Below, in pieces: positions 6,963 to 15,750 of a stretch of 64,000 nucleotides of DNA. Source of the stretch: Nocardioides yefusunii (GTDB taxonomy: Bacteria > Actinomycetota > Actinomycetes > Propionibacteriales > Nocardioidaceae); NCBI RefSeq assembly GCF_004014875.1, contig NZ_CP034929.1, positions 2,604,001 to 2,668,000 on the forward strand, in the 5' to 3' direction. The number at the start of each line of letters is the position of its first letter. Position 1 is the stretch's first letter. The notes beneath the pieces are model-generated. The model was not told where the DNA came from. It saw nothing but the letters and a program-made list of their open reading frames with translations, and did no database searches. The position numbers were made by a program, and so were the translations under genes.

Positions 6963-8858
6963 ATGACCGACGTACTGACCGAACGCGCACGCATCCTCGC
7001 CAAGCTCGAGGGCCGCAGTCTCGTCGATGCCCTCGCCGACACCGCTCGACGCTGGCCCGAGCAGCCGGCCTACTCCGACCGCCACCACGTTCCCACAGAG
7101 CCCGTCGAGGGCCGGCCTGCCGGGTGGCGCACCCTTGCCTGGGCCGAGACCCGGGAACGCGCCCTTGACGTGGCTGCAGGGCTCGTCGCCCTCGGCGTCG
7201 CCCCCGGAGACCCGGTCGCGATCATGGCCACCAACCGGATCGAACACGTCCTGGCCGACATCGGGGCCGTGCATGCCGGCGCCGTCCCGATGTCGATCTA
7301 CAACACCCTGTCGCCCGAACAGGTCTCCTACGTCGCCGAGCACTCCGGCACGACGCTGGCGGTGCTCGAGAACGCCGATCACCTCGCCCGCTGGGCCCAC
7401 GTGCTCGCCGACCGCCCCGACACGATCGTCGTCGTGATCGAGGAGGACGACCTCCCCGACGGCGACACCTTCCTGACCTGGGGCGAACTCGCCGCTGCCG
7501 GGGCCGCCCATCGTCGCGACGACGCGTCGTACCTCGACGACGCCCTCACGACGGTCACCGCCGACTCCACCGCCACGATCCTGTACACCTCCGGCACCAC
7601 CGGTAACCCCAAGGGTGTCGCCCTGACCCACACGAACGTGCTCTACGAGGCGTACTCGACGATGGAGGCGGCCGGCCTCGTCGGGGCCCAGCAGGTCCAG
7701 GTCTCCTACCTGCCGCTGGCCCACATCGCCGAACGTGTGCTGGGCGTCTACGGTCCCACCCTGCTGGGCAACCACCAGTACTGCATCGGCGACCCCGCCC
7801 AGCTCCTCGCCACGCTCGGCGAGGTGCACCCCACGGCGTTCTTCGGCGTCCCTCGGGTGTGGGAGAAGATCCAGACCGGGATCCGCGCGAAGCTCGCGGC
7901 TGACCCCGACCCCGAGAACGTCGCGATGGTGCAGGGCGCCATGGCGGCGGGGCTGGCATGGGTGCAGGCGCAGGAGACCGGAGGCGTGATGACGCCGGAG
8001 ATCCAGAGCGCCTACGAGCAGGCCGACGCCGCGATCCTCGGGTTCCTCAAGGCTCTGCTGGGTCTGGACCGCGCCGTGTGGTGTGCCTCGGCCTCGGCAC
8101 CGATGCCGTTGGAGACCGCCAAGTTCATGGCCGGTCTGGGGCTCAAGGTCTACGACGTCTACGGCATGACCGAGACGTGCGGGGCCGTGACCGTCAACGG
8201 TCCAGGGGCGTTCCGGCTCGGTTCGGTCGGACGCCCGACGCCGGGCATGGAGGTGAAGCTCGGCGACCATGGCGAGGTCCTGGTCCGGGGACCGGTCAAC
8301 ACCCCCGGTTACCACCGCAACCCCGAGGCGACGGCGACGCTCTACGACGCTGACGGCTGGGTGCACACCGGCGACATCGGGACCCTCGACGCCGATGGCT
8401 TCTTCTCGATCATCGATCGCAAGAAGGAACTCATCATCACCTCCCACGGCAAGAACGTCGCCCCGTCCAACGTCGAGAACCTCCTCAAGGAGTCGCCGCT
8501 GGTGGGGCACGCCTTGGTGTACGGCGACTCCCGCCCGTTCCTGGTCGCGGTGCTGACGTTGGACGGTGAGGTCGCCCCGGTCGTGGCCGAGCGGATGGGG
8601 TTGGCCTTCACCGACCTCGCCGACCTCGCCACCCGCCCGGAGATCATCACGATGGTCCGCGCGGCCGTGGACGCCGCGAACGCCCGACTCTCCCGGCCCG
8701 AACAGGTCAAGGCGTTCGAGCTGCTCGGGACCGAGTGGACGGCCGAGTCGGAGGAGCTGACCCCGTCGTTGAAGTTGAAGCGACGCGTCGTGCACTCCAA
8801 GTACGCCGAGGCGATCGATCGTCTCTATGTGCAGGCCGAGGCCTCAGGGAACCTCTGA
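6963..8858 (+). CDS. Long-chain acyl-CoA synthetase (AMP-forming), FadD15 type
   Basis: 631 residues. Activates fatty acids to acyl-CoA through an acyl-adenylate. Motifs: P-loop LYTSGTTGNPKG (~200), the adenylation motif VYGMTETCG (~400), a hinge region GDIGTLDADGFFSIIDRKKELI, and the C-terminal Lys region SLKLKRR. There is no membrane segment, as in bacterial FadD15-like ligases that feed beta-oxidation or phospholipid synthesis. The ATG at 6963 has GAGGGAG just upstream. It is monocistronic: the gene behind it is convergent, with 19 bp between stop codons. Confidence 0.93.
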   Translation: MTDVLTERARILAKLEGRSLVDALADTARRWPEQPAYSDRHHVPTEPVEGRPAGWRTLAWAETRERALDVAAGLVALGVAPGDPVAIMATNRIEHVLADIGAVHAGAVPMSIYNTLSPEQVSYVAEHSGTTLAVLENADHLARWAHVLADRPDTIVVVIEEDDLPDGDTFLTWGELAAAGAAHRRDDASYLDDALTTVTADSTATILYTSGTTGNPKGVALTHTNVLYEAYSTMEAAGLVGAQQVQVSYLPLAHIAERVLGVYGPTLLGNHQYCIGDPAQLLATLGEVHPTAFFGVPRVWEKIQTGIRAKLAADPDPENVAMVQGAMAAGLAWVQAQETGGVMTPEIQSAYEQADAAILGFLKALLGLDRAVWCASASAPMPLETAKFMAGLGLKVYDVYGMTETCGAVTVNGPGAFRLGSVGRPTPGMEVKLGDHGEVLVRGPVNTPGYHRNPEATATLYDADGWVHTGDIGTLDADGFFSIIDRKKELIITSHGKNVAPSNVENLLKESPLVGHALVYGDSRPFLVAVLTLDGEVAPVVAERMGLAFTDLADLATRPEIITMVRAAVDAANARLSRPEQVKAFELLGTEWTAESEELTPSLKLKRRVVHSKYAEAIDRLYVQAEASGNL

Positions 8859-8877
8859 CCCCGCTCAACGATCCGGC

Positions 8878-9939
8878 TCAGTACAGGCCGAGCTCGGCAC
8901 AGTGGTCCATGACGTCACCGGCACAGATCTGCTCGATGCTCCACGTCCGGTCACGCACGACGGTGTTCGCCACCGTCGTCCGCGTGACCGGGCCGGGGGT
9001 GAGGATGACTGAGGCGACTCCCCGGTGGTCGACGACGTCGAGGTCGGGATTGTCGCGGGGGTCGTCGCCGGCCAGCAGGTCGACGGCGAGAGCGGCCGCC
9101 TGTTCGGCCATCTCGGTGGGGTGCGTGTGCACTGTCATGCCCTGCTTTCCTGCCACGACGCGGCGCACGGCACTGAGGTCGGCGTCGCGCCCGGTGACGT
9201 AGGGCCAGGCGTCGCCCGTGACCCCGAGGTCGCTGAGCGCAGAGACCACCCCAGCGGCCTGGCCGTCGTCGCCCCCGATGACGGCGTCGACCTTGCCCAC
9301 GGCGGACGCGTTCGCCCGCACGAAGGCGGTGGCCTCCGTCCCCGCCCGGGTGGTGGGGGTGAGGGTGGCACGGACGGTGGCTCCGCGGGAGGTGAGCACG
9401 TCGTTGACCGCTGCCGCCTGCGCCTCCGCGTCCGGGTCGTCGGCGGGGCCCCTCAGCACCAGGACCGACGCCGATGCCCCGGAGGGCTTCTTCGCTGCCA
9501 CCGCGTCGAGTGCAGTCTCTGCAGCCAGCGTGCCGGCCACGGCAGCATCGACGGAGACGAAGTGGGCCGCACCCTCGACGAACCTGTCGTAGGCGATGAC
9601 GGAGACGTCCGGGTGCTCGGTGACGAGAGTGGCTGCAGCCGCGGCGTCGACGGCGTTGAGGACGACCACCTTCGCGCCGGCGTCGACGAGTTCGGAGAAC
9701 TGCTCGGCCTGACGCTCGGCGCTCCCTTCGGCGTTGCGGGTCTGGTAGACGCAGCCGATGCAGAGCTCCTCCAGCTCGGCGCGGAAGGCTGGTTCGTCGA
9801 GTTCGCTCCAGCGCTGGCCCTCGTCGGAGGCGAGCAGGAACCCGACGTACGCAGGGTCGTCACCGGAGCAACCGCTGGCCCCTGCTGCTGCGAACATCGC
9901 GGTCAGGGCCAGTGCGGTCCGTGTGCCGAGCAGGTGCAT
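8878..9939 (-). CDS. Sugar-binding lipoprotein, periplasmic binding protein type 1 (XylF-like)
   Basis: 353 residues. The N-terminal signal peptide ends in a lipobox (AAAGASGC, Cys ~24), so the protein is anchored outside the membrane. The rest matches the type-1 periplasmic-binding fold of xylose/ribose binding proteins: VGFLLASDEGQRW, an ERQAEQFSELVDAGAKVVVLNAVD strand-helix, VIAYDRFV, the VDAVIGGDDGQAAGVVSAL segment and GKQGMTVH. Two short-spaced cysteines (CIGC) lie near residue 60. No ABC permease or ATPase is nearby, so it is an orphan that may share a transporter encoded elsewhere or act as a sensor. The start is ATG 9939 with AGGA upstream. Confidence 0.85.
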   Translation of the reverse strand: MHLLGTRTALALTAMFAAAGASGCSGDDPAYVGFLLASDEGQRWSELDEPAFRAELEELCIGCVYQTRNAEGSAERQAEQFSELVDAGAKVVVLNAVDAAAAATLVTEHPDVSVIAYDRFVEGAAHFVSVDAAVAGTLAAETALDAVAAKKPSGASASVLVLRGPADDPDAEAQAAAVNDVLTSRGATVRATLTPTTRAGTEATAFVRANASAVGKVDAVIGGDDGQAAGVVSALSDLGVTGDAWPYVTGRDADLSAVRRVVAGKQGMTVHTHPTEMAEQAAALAVDLLAGDDPRDNPDLDVVDHRGVASVILTPGPVTRTTVANTVVRDRTWSIEQICAGDVMDHCAELGLY

Positions 9940-10207
9940 GGCTCACGATCCTGTCAGATTCCCGGGCCCCGGGACCGCGACGGCGGCGGACGTTCCCGGA
10001 ACGTGACCCGTCCACGCGGCCCGTCCCCCATGTGAGGGAGATTGCCCCGTGCTCGGCGGGGTACGGAGGCGTGCGCCACCGTTCCTCCGCGCACCGCCGG
10101 CGTCCCCGGACCGCCGGTCGGGACGCGAGCGCTGGCGCTCATGCTCACCTCTAGCGTTCGGGCAGCGCCCGGGACCGCGGGTGGCTCGAAGACCTCGGGG
10201 GAACAAC

Positions 10208-11356
10208 GTGAGCAACAGGAACGACCCACCCATCGGACTGCCCCTCGAGCCTCCGCCGCCCGCGCCTCCGGGCCACCTCCCCTTCGGGACGCCCGGCACC
10301 GCCGGTGCTCCTCCCACCCCACCCAACGGCTTCACCTCCCTGGCATCGATCCCCCGACAGGCCGACGGACGGGGTGGCGAGCTCGCGTCGTCCTCGCCCC
10401 GGGCCGCCCAGCCCACGGACCCCTTCGCCGACGAACCGCAGGTACCCCCAACCGCTTCCCCGCGCCCGCACGGTGAGGTGTCGCTCAGCGATCTCCTCGA
10501 CGCAGAACCCGCGACCCGGCCCGTGAGCGCGGATCCGTCCGTGTCGGTCTCCATCGGGGCAACGGCGACGCCCCGGTCGACGTTCCTCGTCCTGCTCGCA
10601 CCGCTACTGTCGGCGCTCGCGGTGGGTGTTCACTACGCGCTGACGCAGAGCACGCTCGACTGGTGGTGGGGCGACCTCGCCGTGGGCGCCGTCCTCCTGG
10701 CGTTGGGCGTCGCGGGGGCCGTCAGCGTGCGCCGACAGGTGGCAGGGATCTACCTGGCCACCGCTCTCGTGCTGCCCTTCGCCCTGGGGGCAGTGGGGCA
10801 TCTCGCGGTGCACCAGCAGCTCACCTCGCCTTCCGACGCCGTCCCCGGGACGTCGTCCCGCGCTGCCGTCTCGAGCACCGACCTGCCGCTCACTGCGATC
10901 GCCGCAGCAACCGCCGTCGCCACGCCGATGGGTGGAACCGCGACCGTCCAGGGCTACGAGGTGAAGATGGTCATGGGCCTGTGCGGGGTGCCGTGGATCG
11001 AGATCGAGCCGCGTGGGTCCGAGGCCTCGGCCACGCGCACCCCGGCCGCTGCAGGGACGGAGTTCTGCCAGCTCACGTCGTCGTGGACCAACGCGACCTC
11101 GGAGCCCCTCGACACCCGCCCCCTCGACTCGCTGCGTCGGGTCCACACCGCAGCAGGGCTCACCCACACCGCCACCAGCGACGACGAAGCCCTCTCCGTC
11201 GCGAGCAACCGCTCGCTGCACGACGGCACGGTGAACGCGGGCGAGACGGTGACCCACCGCACCGTCGTCTCCGTGCCGCTCGGCAGCAGGGTCGGGTGGG
11301 CGCTCGCGGCCGGCGCCGAGCAGGGGGACGCCGTCGTCGCCTTCGCCCTGAGCTGA
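10208..11356 (+). CDS. Membrane protein with proline-rich N-terminus and extracellular C-terminal domain, unknown function
   Basis: 382 residues from the GTG at 10208, which has GGGGGAA upstream; earlier in-frame codons add only an arginine-rich non-coding-like stretch. Residues 1-130 are Pro/Ala-rich and probably disordered (PPPPAPPG near the start). Three hydrophobic helices follow (~136-155, 160-178, 183-206). The C-terminal half (~225-382) has Cys-Gly (LCGVPW) and a second Cys (EFCQLTSSWTNAT), suggesting a disulfide-stabilised beta domain outside the cell, like DUF4352-type domains of actinobacterial membrane proteins. No enzyme motif is seen. It is divergent from the sugar-binding lipoprotein. 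Confidence 0.7.
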   Translation: MSNRNDPPIGLPLEPPPPAPPGHLPFGTPGTAGAPPTPPNGFTSLASIPRQADGRGGELASSSPRAAQPTDPFADEPQVPPTASPRPHGEVSLSDLLDAEPATRPVSADPSVSVSIGATATPRSTFLVLLAPLLSALAVGVHYALTQSTLDWWWGDLAVGAVLLALGVAGAVSVRRQVAGIYLATALVLPFALGAVGHLAVHQQLTSPSDAVPGTSSRAAVSSTDLPLTAIAAATAVATPMGGTATVQGYEVKMVMGLCGVPWIEIEPRGSEASATRTPAAAGTEFCQLTSSWTNATSEPLDTRPLDSLRRVHTAAGLTHTATSDDEALSVASNRSLHDGTVNAGETVTHRTVVSVPLGSRVGWALAAGAEQGDAVVAFALS

Positions 11357-11469
11357 CCCGCCGCGGCTCCCCGCGCGCCGACGAACCCCCGCCGGGCGGT
11401 GCTCATCCTGCTTGGGTGAGATGCCCGACGACGGGCTCGCAGGCCGTCCACGACGGGTCCGGACGGGGC

Positions 11470-11475
11470 TACGTT
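11470..11475 (+). promoter_or_regulatory. -10 box of the HdeD-like gene (leaderless)
   Basis: TACGTT, 7 nt before the ATG at 11483, with no Shine-Dalgarno sequence between. Confidence 0.5.
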
Positions 11476-11482
11476 CCGAGGC

Positions 11483-12271
11483 ATGGATACCTCGGTGCGG
11501 CTGTCGTGGAAGTGGCTCGTCGGGCAGGGAGCGCTCGTCCTGCTGCTCGGCATCGCCGCGATCTTCTTCCCCGCCGGCACCGCAGTGGCGTTCGCGTTCC
11601 TGTGGGGAGCCTGGGCACTGCTGGACTCGGCCGCCTCGTTCACGGCGGCGTTCTCCCGTGGCGCCCCGGCCTGGGCCCGCGTCCTCGGGATCGTGATCGG
11701 CGTCGTCGCCCTGCTGGCCGCCGTCTTCGCGATCCTGCGGCCGTTCTACACCCTGGGCATCCTCACCTGGCTGCTCGGCATCTGGCTGTTGGCCCGCGGT
11801 GTCGTCGAGCTGGTCTCGGTGCTCCGCCCCAACCCGTGGCAGGCCCGCCTCATGCTGGCCGCCTCCGCCGTGCTCGACATCGTGCTCGGCATCCTGTTCT
11901 TCCTCAACCCCGGCCGCGGTGTCGTCTCGCTGATCATCGTCTTCGGAGTCCTGGCGATGATCTGGGGCATCACCACCCTGATCGCCGGACTCGTGCTCCG
12001 CAGCCACGGCAACCGCCCCGAGGCCGTCGACCTGACTGCCGACGGCTCCGGGTGGGGCGCCGCCATGGCACGGTCGTCGGGGGCCCCTGCCACACGTGCC
12101 ACGACGCCCGGCCGCCACACTGCTCCGGTCCCCACCGACGCCCCGTCACCCACCCCGTCGCCTGTCGCGTCCGAAGTGGCTCCCGGACTGGACCCCGGGG
12201 TCTCCCCTGAGGCAACGACCGACCTCCCCGACGACCTCCCCGAGCCGCCGGCCCGTCCGGCCACCTCCTGA
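11483..12271 (+). CDS. HdeD/DUF308-family membrane protein
   Basis: 262 residues. Six hydrophobic helices in three pairs, the usual HdeD layout: GALVLLLGIAAIFFPAGTAV, AFLWGAWALLDSAASF, LGIVIGVVALLAAVFAI, ILTWLLGIWLLARGVVEL, ASAVLDIVLGILFFLNP and IVFGVLAMIWGITTLIAGL. The last ~80 residues are a soluble Pro/Thr-rich tail. HdeD proteins are linked to acid resistance in enterobacteria; the actinobacterial role is unknown. The following SulP gene starts 54 bp downstream in the same direction, so co-transcription is likely. Confidence 0.85.
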   Translation: MDTSVRLSWKWLVGQGALVLLLGIAAIFFPAGTAVAFAFLWGAWALLDSAASFTAAFSRGAPAWARVLGIVIGVVALLAAVFAILRPFYTLGILTWLLGIWLLARGVVELVSVLRPNPWQARLMLAASAVLDIVLGILFFLNPGRGVVSLIIVFGVLAMIWGITTLIAGLVLRSHGNRPEAVDLTADGSGWGAAMARSSGAPATRATTPGRHTAPVPTDAPSPTPSPVASEVAPGLDPGVSPEATTDLPDDLPEPPARPATS

Positions 12272-12325
12272 CCGGCATGCCGCTGAGCACCGGGTGAGGG
12301 CGACAGCGCAAGCGACAGGACGACG

Positions 12326-14101
12326 GTGAGCGCCGCTGGGCCGGAACGTTCCGGCGAACGACGACACCCCGACCCCAGGGGCAGGGTCCGACTGCTCCCG
12401 GGACTGAACCGCTCCAACGCGGCTCGCGAACTGCTCGCCGGGCTCACGTTGGTGGCGATCTCGGTTCCGCTCAACATCGGCTACGCCCAGATCGCCGGAC
12501 TTCCACCGTCGTCGGGTCTGTACGCCCTGATCGTCCCGTCCCTGCTGTTCGCCCTGTTGGCCTCGACCCGACAGGTGGTGGTGGCCCCCGACGCCGCCGC
12601 TGCCGCGATGGTCGGCGCCTCCTTGGTGGGGACCGGCGCCGCGGCCGGCACCGACGACCTCGCCGTCCTCGCTGCCGCGCAGGCAGTGTTGGGCGGTCTG
12701 CTGTTCCTGGTCTGCGCCAAGCTCAAGTTGGGTTTCGTGGGCCGGTACCTGTCGCGGCCGGTTCTGGTGGGGTTCATCGCAGGCCTCGCCGCGCAGGTGA
12801 TGCTGGGGCAGGTGGCCAAGATGCTGGGCCTCAAGCTCGAACGGGAGGGGTTCTTCCCCCAGGTGGGCGAGCTCGTCTCCTCCCTCGAGGGCACCCACCT
12901 GACGTCCGTGCTGCTCTCGCTGGGTTGTCTCGCCGTCCTTCTCGGCGGACGACGATGGCGACGACGCTTCCCGTGGGCGCTGGTGGTGATGGTGGGCACC
13001 ACCGTCCTGACCGCTGCGCTGGGACTCGCCGATCACGGCGTCTCGGTGCTGGGCGAGGTGCCGTCCGGGCTCCCGTCGTTCGCGTTCCCCGCCGTGGGTT
13101 GGTCGGCCTGGGTGGCGCTGTTCCCGGCCGCTTGCGCCCTCACCGCCGTGACCATGGCCGAGGGTCTCCTCGTCTCCCGCAGCTACGCCCTGACTCACCA
13201 CCACCCGGTGAACCTCGACCGGGACCTTGCCGCCTTCGGCGCCGCGAACATCGGCTCCGGCCTCAGCGGCGGGTTCACGATCGGCTCCTCGACGTCCCGC
13301 ACCGCAGCGATGGACGAGGCCGGTGCCCGGACCCAGCTTCCTCTGGTGGTGCTGGCGGTGGTCTCGGTGCTGCTGCTGGCCTTCGGCACCGGCCTGCTCG
13401 CACTGGTCCCCTCCCCCGCGATCGGTGCGACGGTCGCTGTCGCCGTCCTCGAGCTCCTGGGGATCGGCACCTTGGCTGATCTGGCCCGGCGGTCCCCCGA
13501 CGAGTGCACCGTCGCGGTGGTGTGCCTGCTGGGAGTGCTCGTGCTGGGGCCGGTCGCCGGGCTGTCGGTGGCGTTCTTCCTGGCCCTGCTCAACTTGGTG
13601 CGCCGCTCGTCGAGCAGTCCCGGGGTCGTCCTGGTGGATCCCCGCACCGACGGCCATCCCACTGAGTCCGGCTCTGACTCCGGCCACGGCTCCACCTCCA
13701 CCTCCGGCACCGGTGGCTCTGCGGGCAGCGACGTGGTCGACGGCAGTGTGGTGCTGCGGATCGGTGGCAGCATCCACTTCGCCAACGCCGACGCCCTCGA
13801 CGAACAGGTGCGTGCTGTGGCAGCCCGCGAGGACGTGACCCGGATCCTGCTCGATCTCAGCGTCACCTCCGACGTCGACGTCACCGGAGCCGAGCGGCTC
13901 TCCGCGTGCGTCGCGGCAGTCACCCGAGGCGGTGTTCGAGTGGAACTGACCCGGATCGGCGACCCGCTGTCACGGCGACTGACCCGTCTCGGACTCTTCG
14001 ACGACCTCGTGCGGCACCCCACCAACCGAGCCGCACTGGCTCCTGACTCTCTCGCTCCTGGCCCTCTGACTCCGGACGACGAAACCGACCCCGACCGGTG
14101 A
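12326..14101 (+). CDS. SulP-family inorganic anion transporter with STAS domain
   Basis: 591 residues. N-terminal SulP/SLC26 transport domain with about 11-14 helices, including the signature GYAQIAGLPPSSGLYALIVP, VAPDAAAAAMVG, and the motif NIGSGLSGGFTIGSSTSRTA; then a Gly/Ser-rich linker (~452-468) and a C-terminal STAS domain (~470-560, LDLSVTSDVDVTGAERL). Substrate could be sulfate, bicarbonate or another anion. No carbonic anhydrase fusion or neighbour is seen. The start is GTG at 12326 after AGGA. It is convergent with the lipoprotein gene, and a hairpin overlaps its stop codon. Confidence 0.9.
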   Translation: MSAAGPERSGERRHPDPRGRVRLLPGLNRSNAARELLAGLTLVAISVPLNIGYAQIAGLPPSSGLYALIVPSLLFALLASTRQVVVAPDAAAAAMVGASLVGTGAAAGTDDLAVLAAAQAVLGGLLFLVCAKLKLGFVGRYLSRPVLVGFIAGLAAQVMLGQVAKMLGLKLEREGFFPQVGELVSSLEGTHLTSVLLSLGCLAVLLGGRRWRRRFPWALVVMVGTTVLTAALGLADHGVSVLGEVPSGLPSFAFPAVGWSAWVALFPAACALTAVTMAEGLLVSRSYALTHHHPVNLDRDLAAFGAANIGSGLSGGFTIGSSTSRTAAMDEAGARTQLPLVVLAVVSVLLLAFGTGLLALVPSPAIGATVAVAVLELLGIGTLADLARRSPDECTVAVVCLLGVLVLGPVAGLSVAFFLALLNLVRRSSSSPGVVLVDPRTDGHPTESGSDSGHGSTSTSGTGGSAGSDVVDGSVVLRIGGSIHFANADALDEQVRAVAAREDVTRILLDLSVTSDVDVTGAERLSACVAAVTRGGVRVELTRIGDPLSRRLTRLGLFDDLVRHPTNRAALAPDSLAPGPLTPDDETDPDR

Positions 14102-14115
14102 GGTCGGAGTCGGTT
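14083..14115 (+). terminator. Hairpin overlapping the SulP stop codon
   Basis: 14-bp inverted repeat (14083-14096 with 14102-14115, one mismatch, 5-nt loop). The TGA of the SulP gene lies in the loop. Confidence 0.6.
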
Positions 14116-14155
14116 CGCCGCTGACCCGCTCAGGCACGAGTCAGAGTCAGGTCCT

Positions 14156-14623
14156 TCAGCCGCAGTCGAGGCCGGAGAGCGCCGAGGCGCGGGCGTCCTG
14201 GAGACGTTGCACCTCGTCGACCAGCGTCTGGCCCGCTTCGGGGACGGTGGCGTCGTCGGGGACGTCGTCCAGGGCGTCGGTGAAGTCGTCCCACGCGTCG
14301 TCGACCTTCTTCCACGCGTCCTCGTTGGTCTTCTCCAAGGAGTCCTCGAGACGGTCGACGCCCTTCTCGATCGCTTCCTTGGCGGTGCGCCACTCGTCGA
14401 CGGTGGAGGTCGAGGAGAGGTTCGCTCGGGCGGACTCGATCGTGGAGCGCAGGGTCTCGGCGTCGCCGCACGCCTCGGCCTTGTTCTCCGCCGACTTCTC
14501 GTCGTCCGAGCCGCAGGCGCTCAAGCCGAACGCCAGGGTGAGCACGGCCATCGCACCCACGGCACGGTGGACCGCGCGGGGCCGTGGATCGGGACGGGAC
14601 GTGTCGTGAACGGTGTGCTGCAT
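14156..14623 (-). CDS. Small secreted lipoprotein, helical, unknown function
   Basis: 155 residues. A basic N-terminus, a hydrophobic segment and a lipobox (FGLSAC, Cys ~37) mark a lipoprotein. The mature part is charged and mainly helical, rich in Glu/Lys/Asp (ENKAEACGD, DAWKKVDDAWDDF), with conserved-looking cysteines at the start and the end (LDCG). The ATG at 14623 follows GGAGG by 5 nt; a GTG one codon earlier is too close to it. Such proteins occur across actinobacteria without known role. Confidence 0.75.
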   Translation of the reverse strand: MQHTVHDTSRPDPRPRAVHRAVGAMAVLTLAFGLSACGSDDEKSAENKAEACGDAETLRSTIESARANLSSTSTVDEWRTAKEAIEKGVDRLEDSLEKTNEDAWKKVDDAWDDFTDALDDVPDDATVPEAGQTLVDEVQRLQDARASALSGLDCG

Positions 14624-14647
14624 CACTACCTCCAGTGGTGGGACGGG

Positions 14648-15589
14648 TCAGTCGACCGGGACCGGGGCGGGCAACTGCCACGTCCCGTCGGCGATCTCGG
14701 GGCGGGGACGGTAGAGCCGGACCAGGTAGTTCCAGCCCTCCGGTGTGGGGAGGACGTTGGGGACGTCGTCGGGGAAGTCACCGAACCGGACGGTGACGCC
14801 GCCGTCGGCGTCCTTCACCGCGGTGATGTCGTTGACGCTGTAGGCGTTGCGGTCGTTGGGGACGAAGAAACCGGCTGAGTCGTACATCGAGATCGACCAG
14901 AAGCCGTCGACCGGGACGTCGGCCAGACGCAGCTCGTAGCCTCCCTCCCCCGGCCCGAGGACACCGACGTACTGGGCCTCCGAGGACGGCAGTCCTCCCC
15001 ATCCGGCGGCGGAGCCGAGCAGGTGTCGCACCGGCTGGACCTCCTCGCGTCTGCCGAACATGTGGTCGAAGCCGCTGAGGCCGTTGGCGAGTTCGAGCAG
15101 GTGGCTGCGGGTGGCGTCGAAGCTGGTGGCGTCGTACTCGGGGCCGACGAACGGTTCGGCGGAGGCGGCCGTGATCACGCAGGCGTCCTGGATCCGGTGC
15201 ACCTCGTCGAGGTCGGCGGCGTCGGCGGGGTCAGCCAGGACGCGGACCGCGAGACAGACCCACCGGGAGCCGTGGCGTTCCTCGTCGAGGGTGTGGGTAC
15301 CGGCCTCGTGCAGGACCTCGGTGACGAAGTGGTTCTCGTCGACCACCATCACCGAGACGTACCGCTGGCCGACCTCGGGCACGGTGAGAGTGGCTCCGCC
15401 ACGCAGGTCGACGACGCCGAAGCTGTAGAGGGTGTCCCGGTTGAGCCGGACCACCAGTTGGTTGTCGACGGGGCTGGGGGTGCGCACGTGGTTGAAGGCG
15501 TTGACCCCGCCGGCCTCGCGCTGCAGGTCCTCGAACATCCGCGCCGTCTCCGCGACGACGAAGTTGTCGACGTTGACCTTCACTGCCAT
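14648..15589 (-). CDS. DUF1254/DUF1214-domain protein
   Basis: 313 residues, no signal peptide. The N-terminal part carries the DUF1254 pattern (NAFNHVRTPSPVDNQLVVRLNRDTLYSFGVVDL) and the C-terminal part the DUF1214 pattern (GFWSISMYDSAGFFVPNDRNAYSVNDI). This two-domain family is widespread and of unknown biochemical role, often annotated as a putative exported or structural protein. The ATG at 15589 has AGGGGG upstream. It lies 24 bp before the small lipoprotein gene on the same strand, so the two may be co-transcribed. Confidence 0.85.
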   Translation of the reverse strand: MAVKVNVDNFVVAETARMFEDLQREAGGVNAFNHVRTPSPVDNQLVVRLNRDTLYSFGVVDLRGGATLTVPEVGQRYVSVMVVDENHFVTEVLHEAGTHTLDEERHGSRWVCLAVRVLADPADAADLDEVHRIQDACVITAASAEPFVGPEYDATSFDATRSHLLELANGLSGFDHMFGRREEVQPVRHLLGSAAGWGGLPSSEAQYVGVLGPGEGGYELRLADVPVDGFWSISMYDSAGFFVPNDRNAYSVNDITAVKDADGGVTVRFGDFPDDVPNVLPTPEGWNYLVRLYRPRPEIADGTWQLPAPVPVD

Positions 15590-15706
15590 GGAACCCCCTG
15601 GGATCGTGTGCTGAGCGCCGGGACCGGCCTGCTCCGACGCTAGGTCCGGTGCCCCTCACGGGGCTGCCGGTCACTGGCCACGACGATCGCTTTCACCCCC
15701 ACGGCA

Positions 15707-15750
15707 TGAGCCCCTCGTGCGGACCACGACGCAGGTGGTGGAGGGGCTCA
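15707..15750 (-). terminator. Hairpin overlapping the MalT-like stop codon
   Basis: 10-bp perfect outer stem TGAGCCCCTC / GAGGGGCTCA (15707-15716 with 15741-15750), with a further 5-bp pair inside. The right arm includes the stop codon at 15748-15750. Confidence 0.6.
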
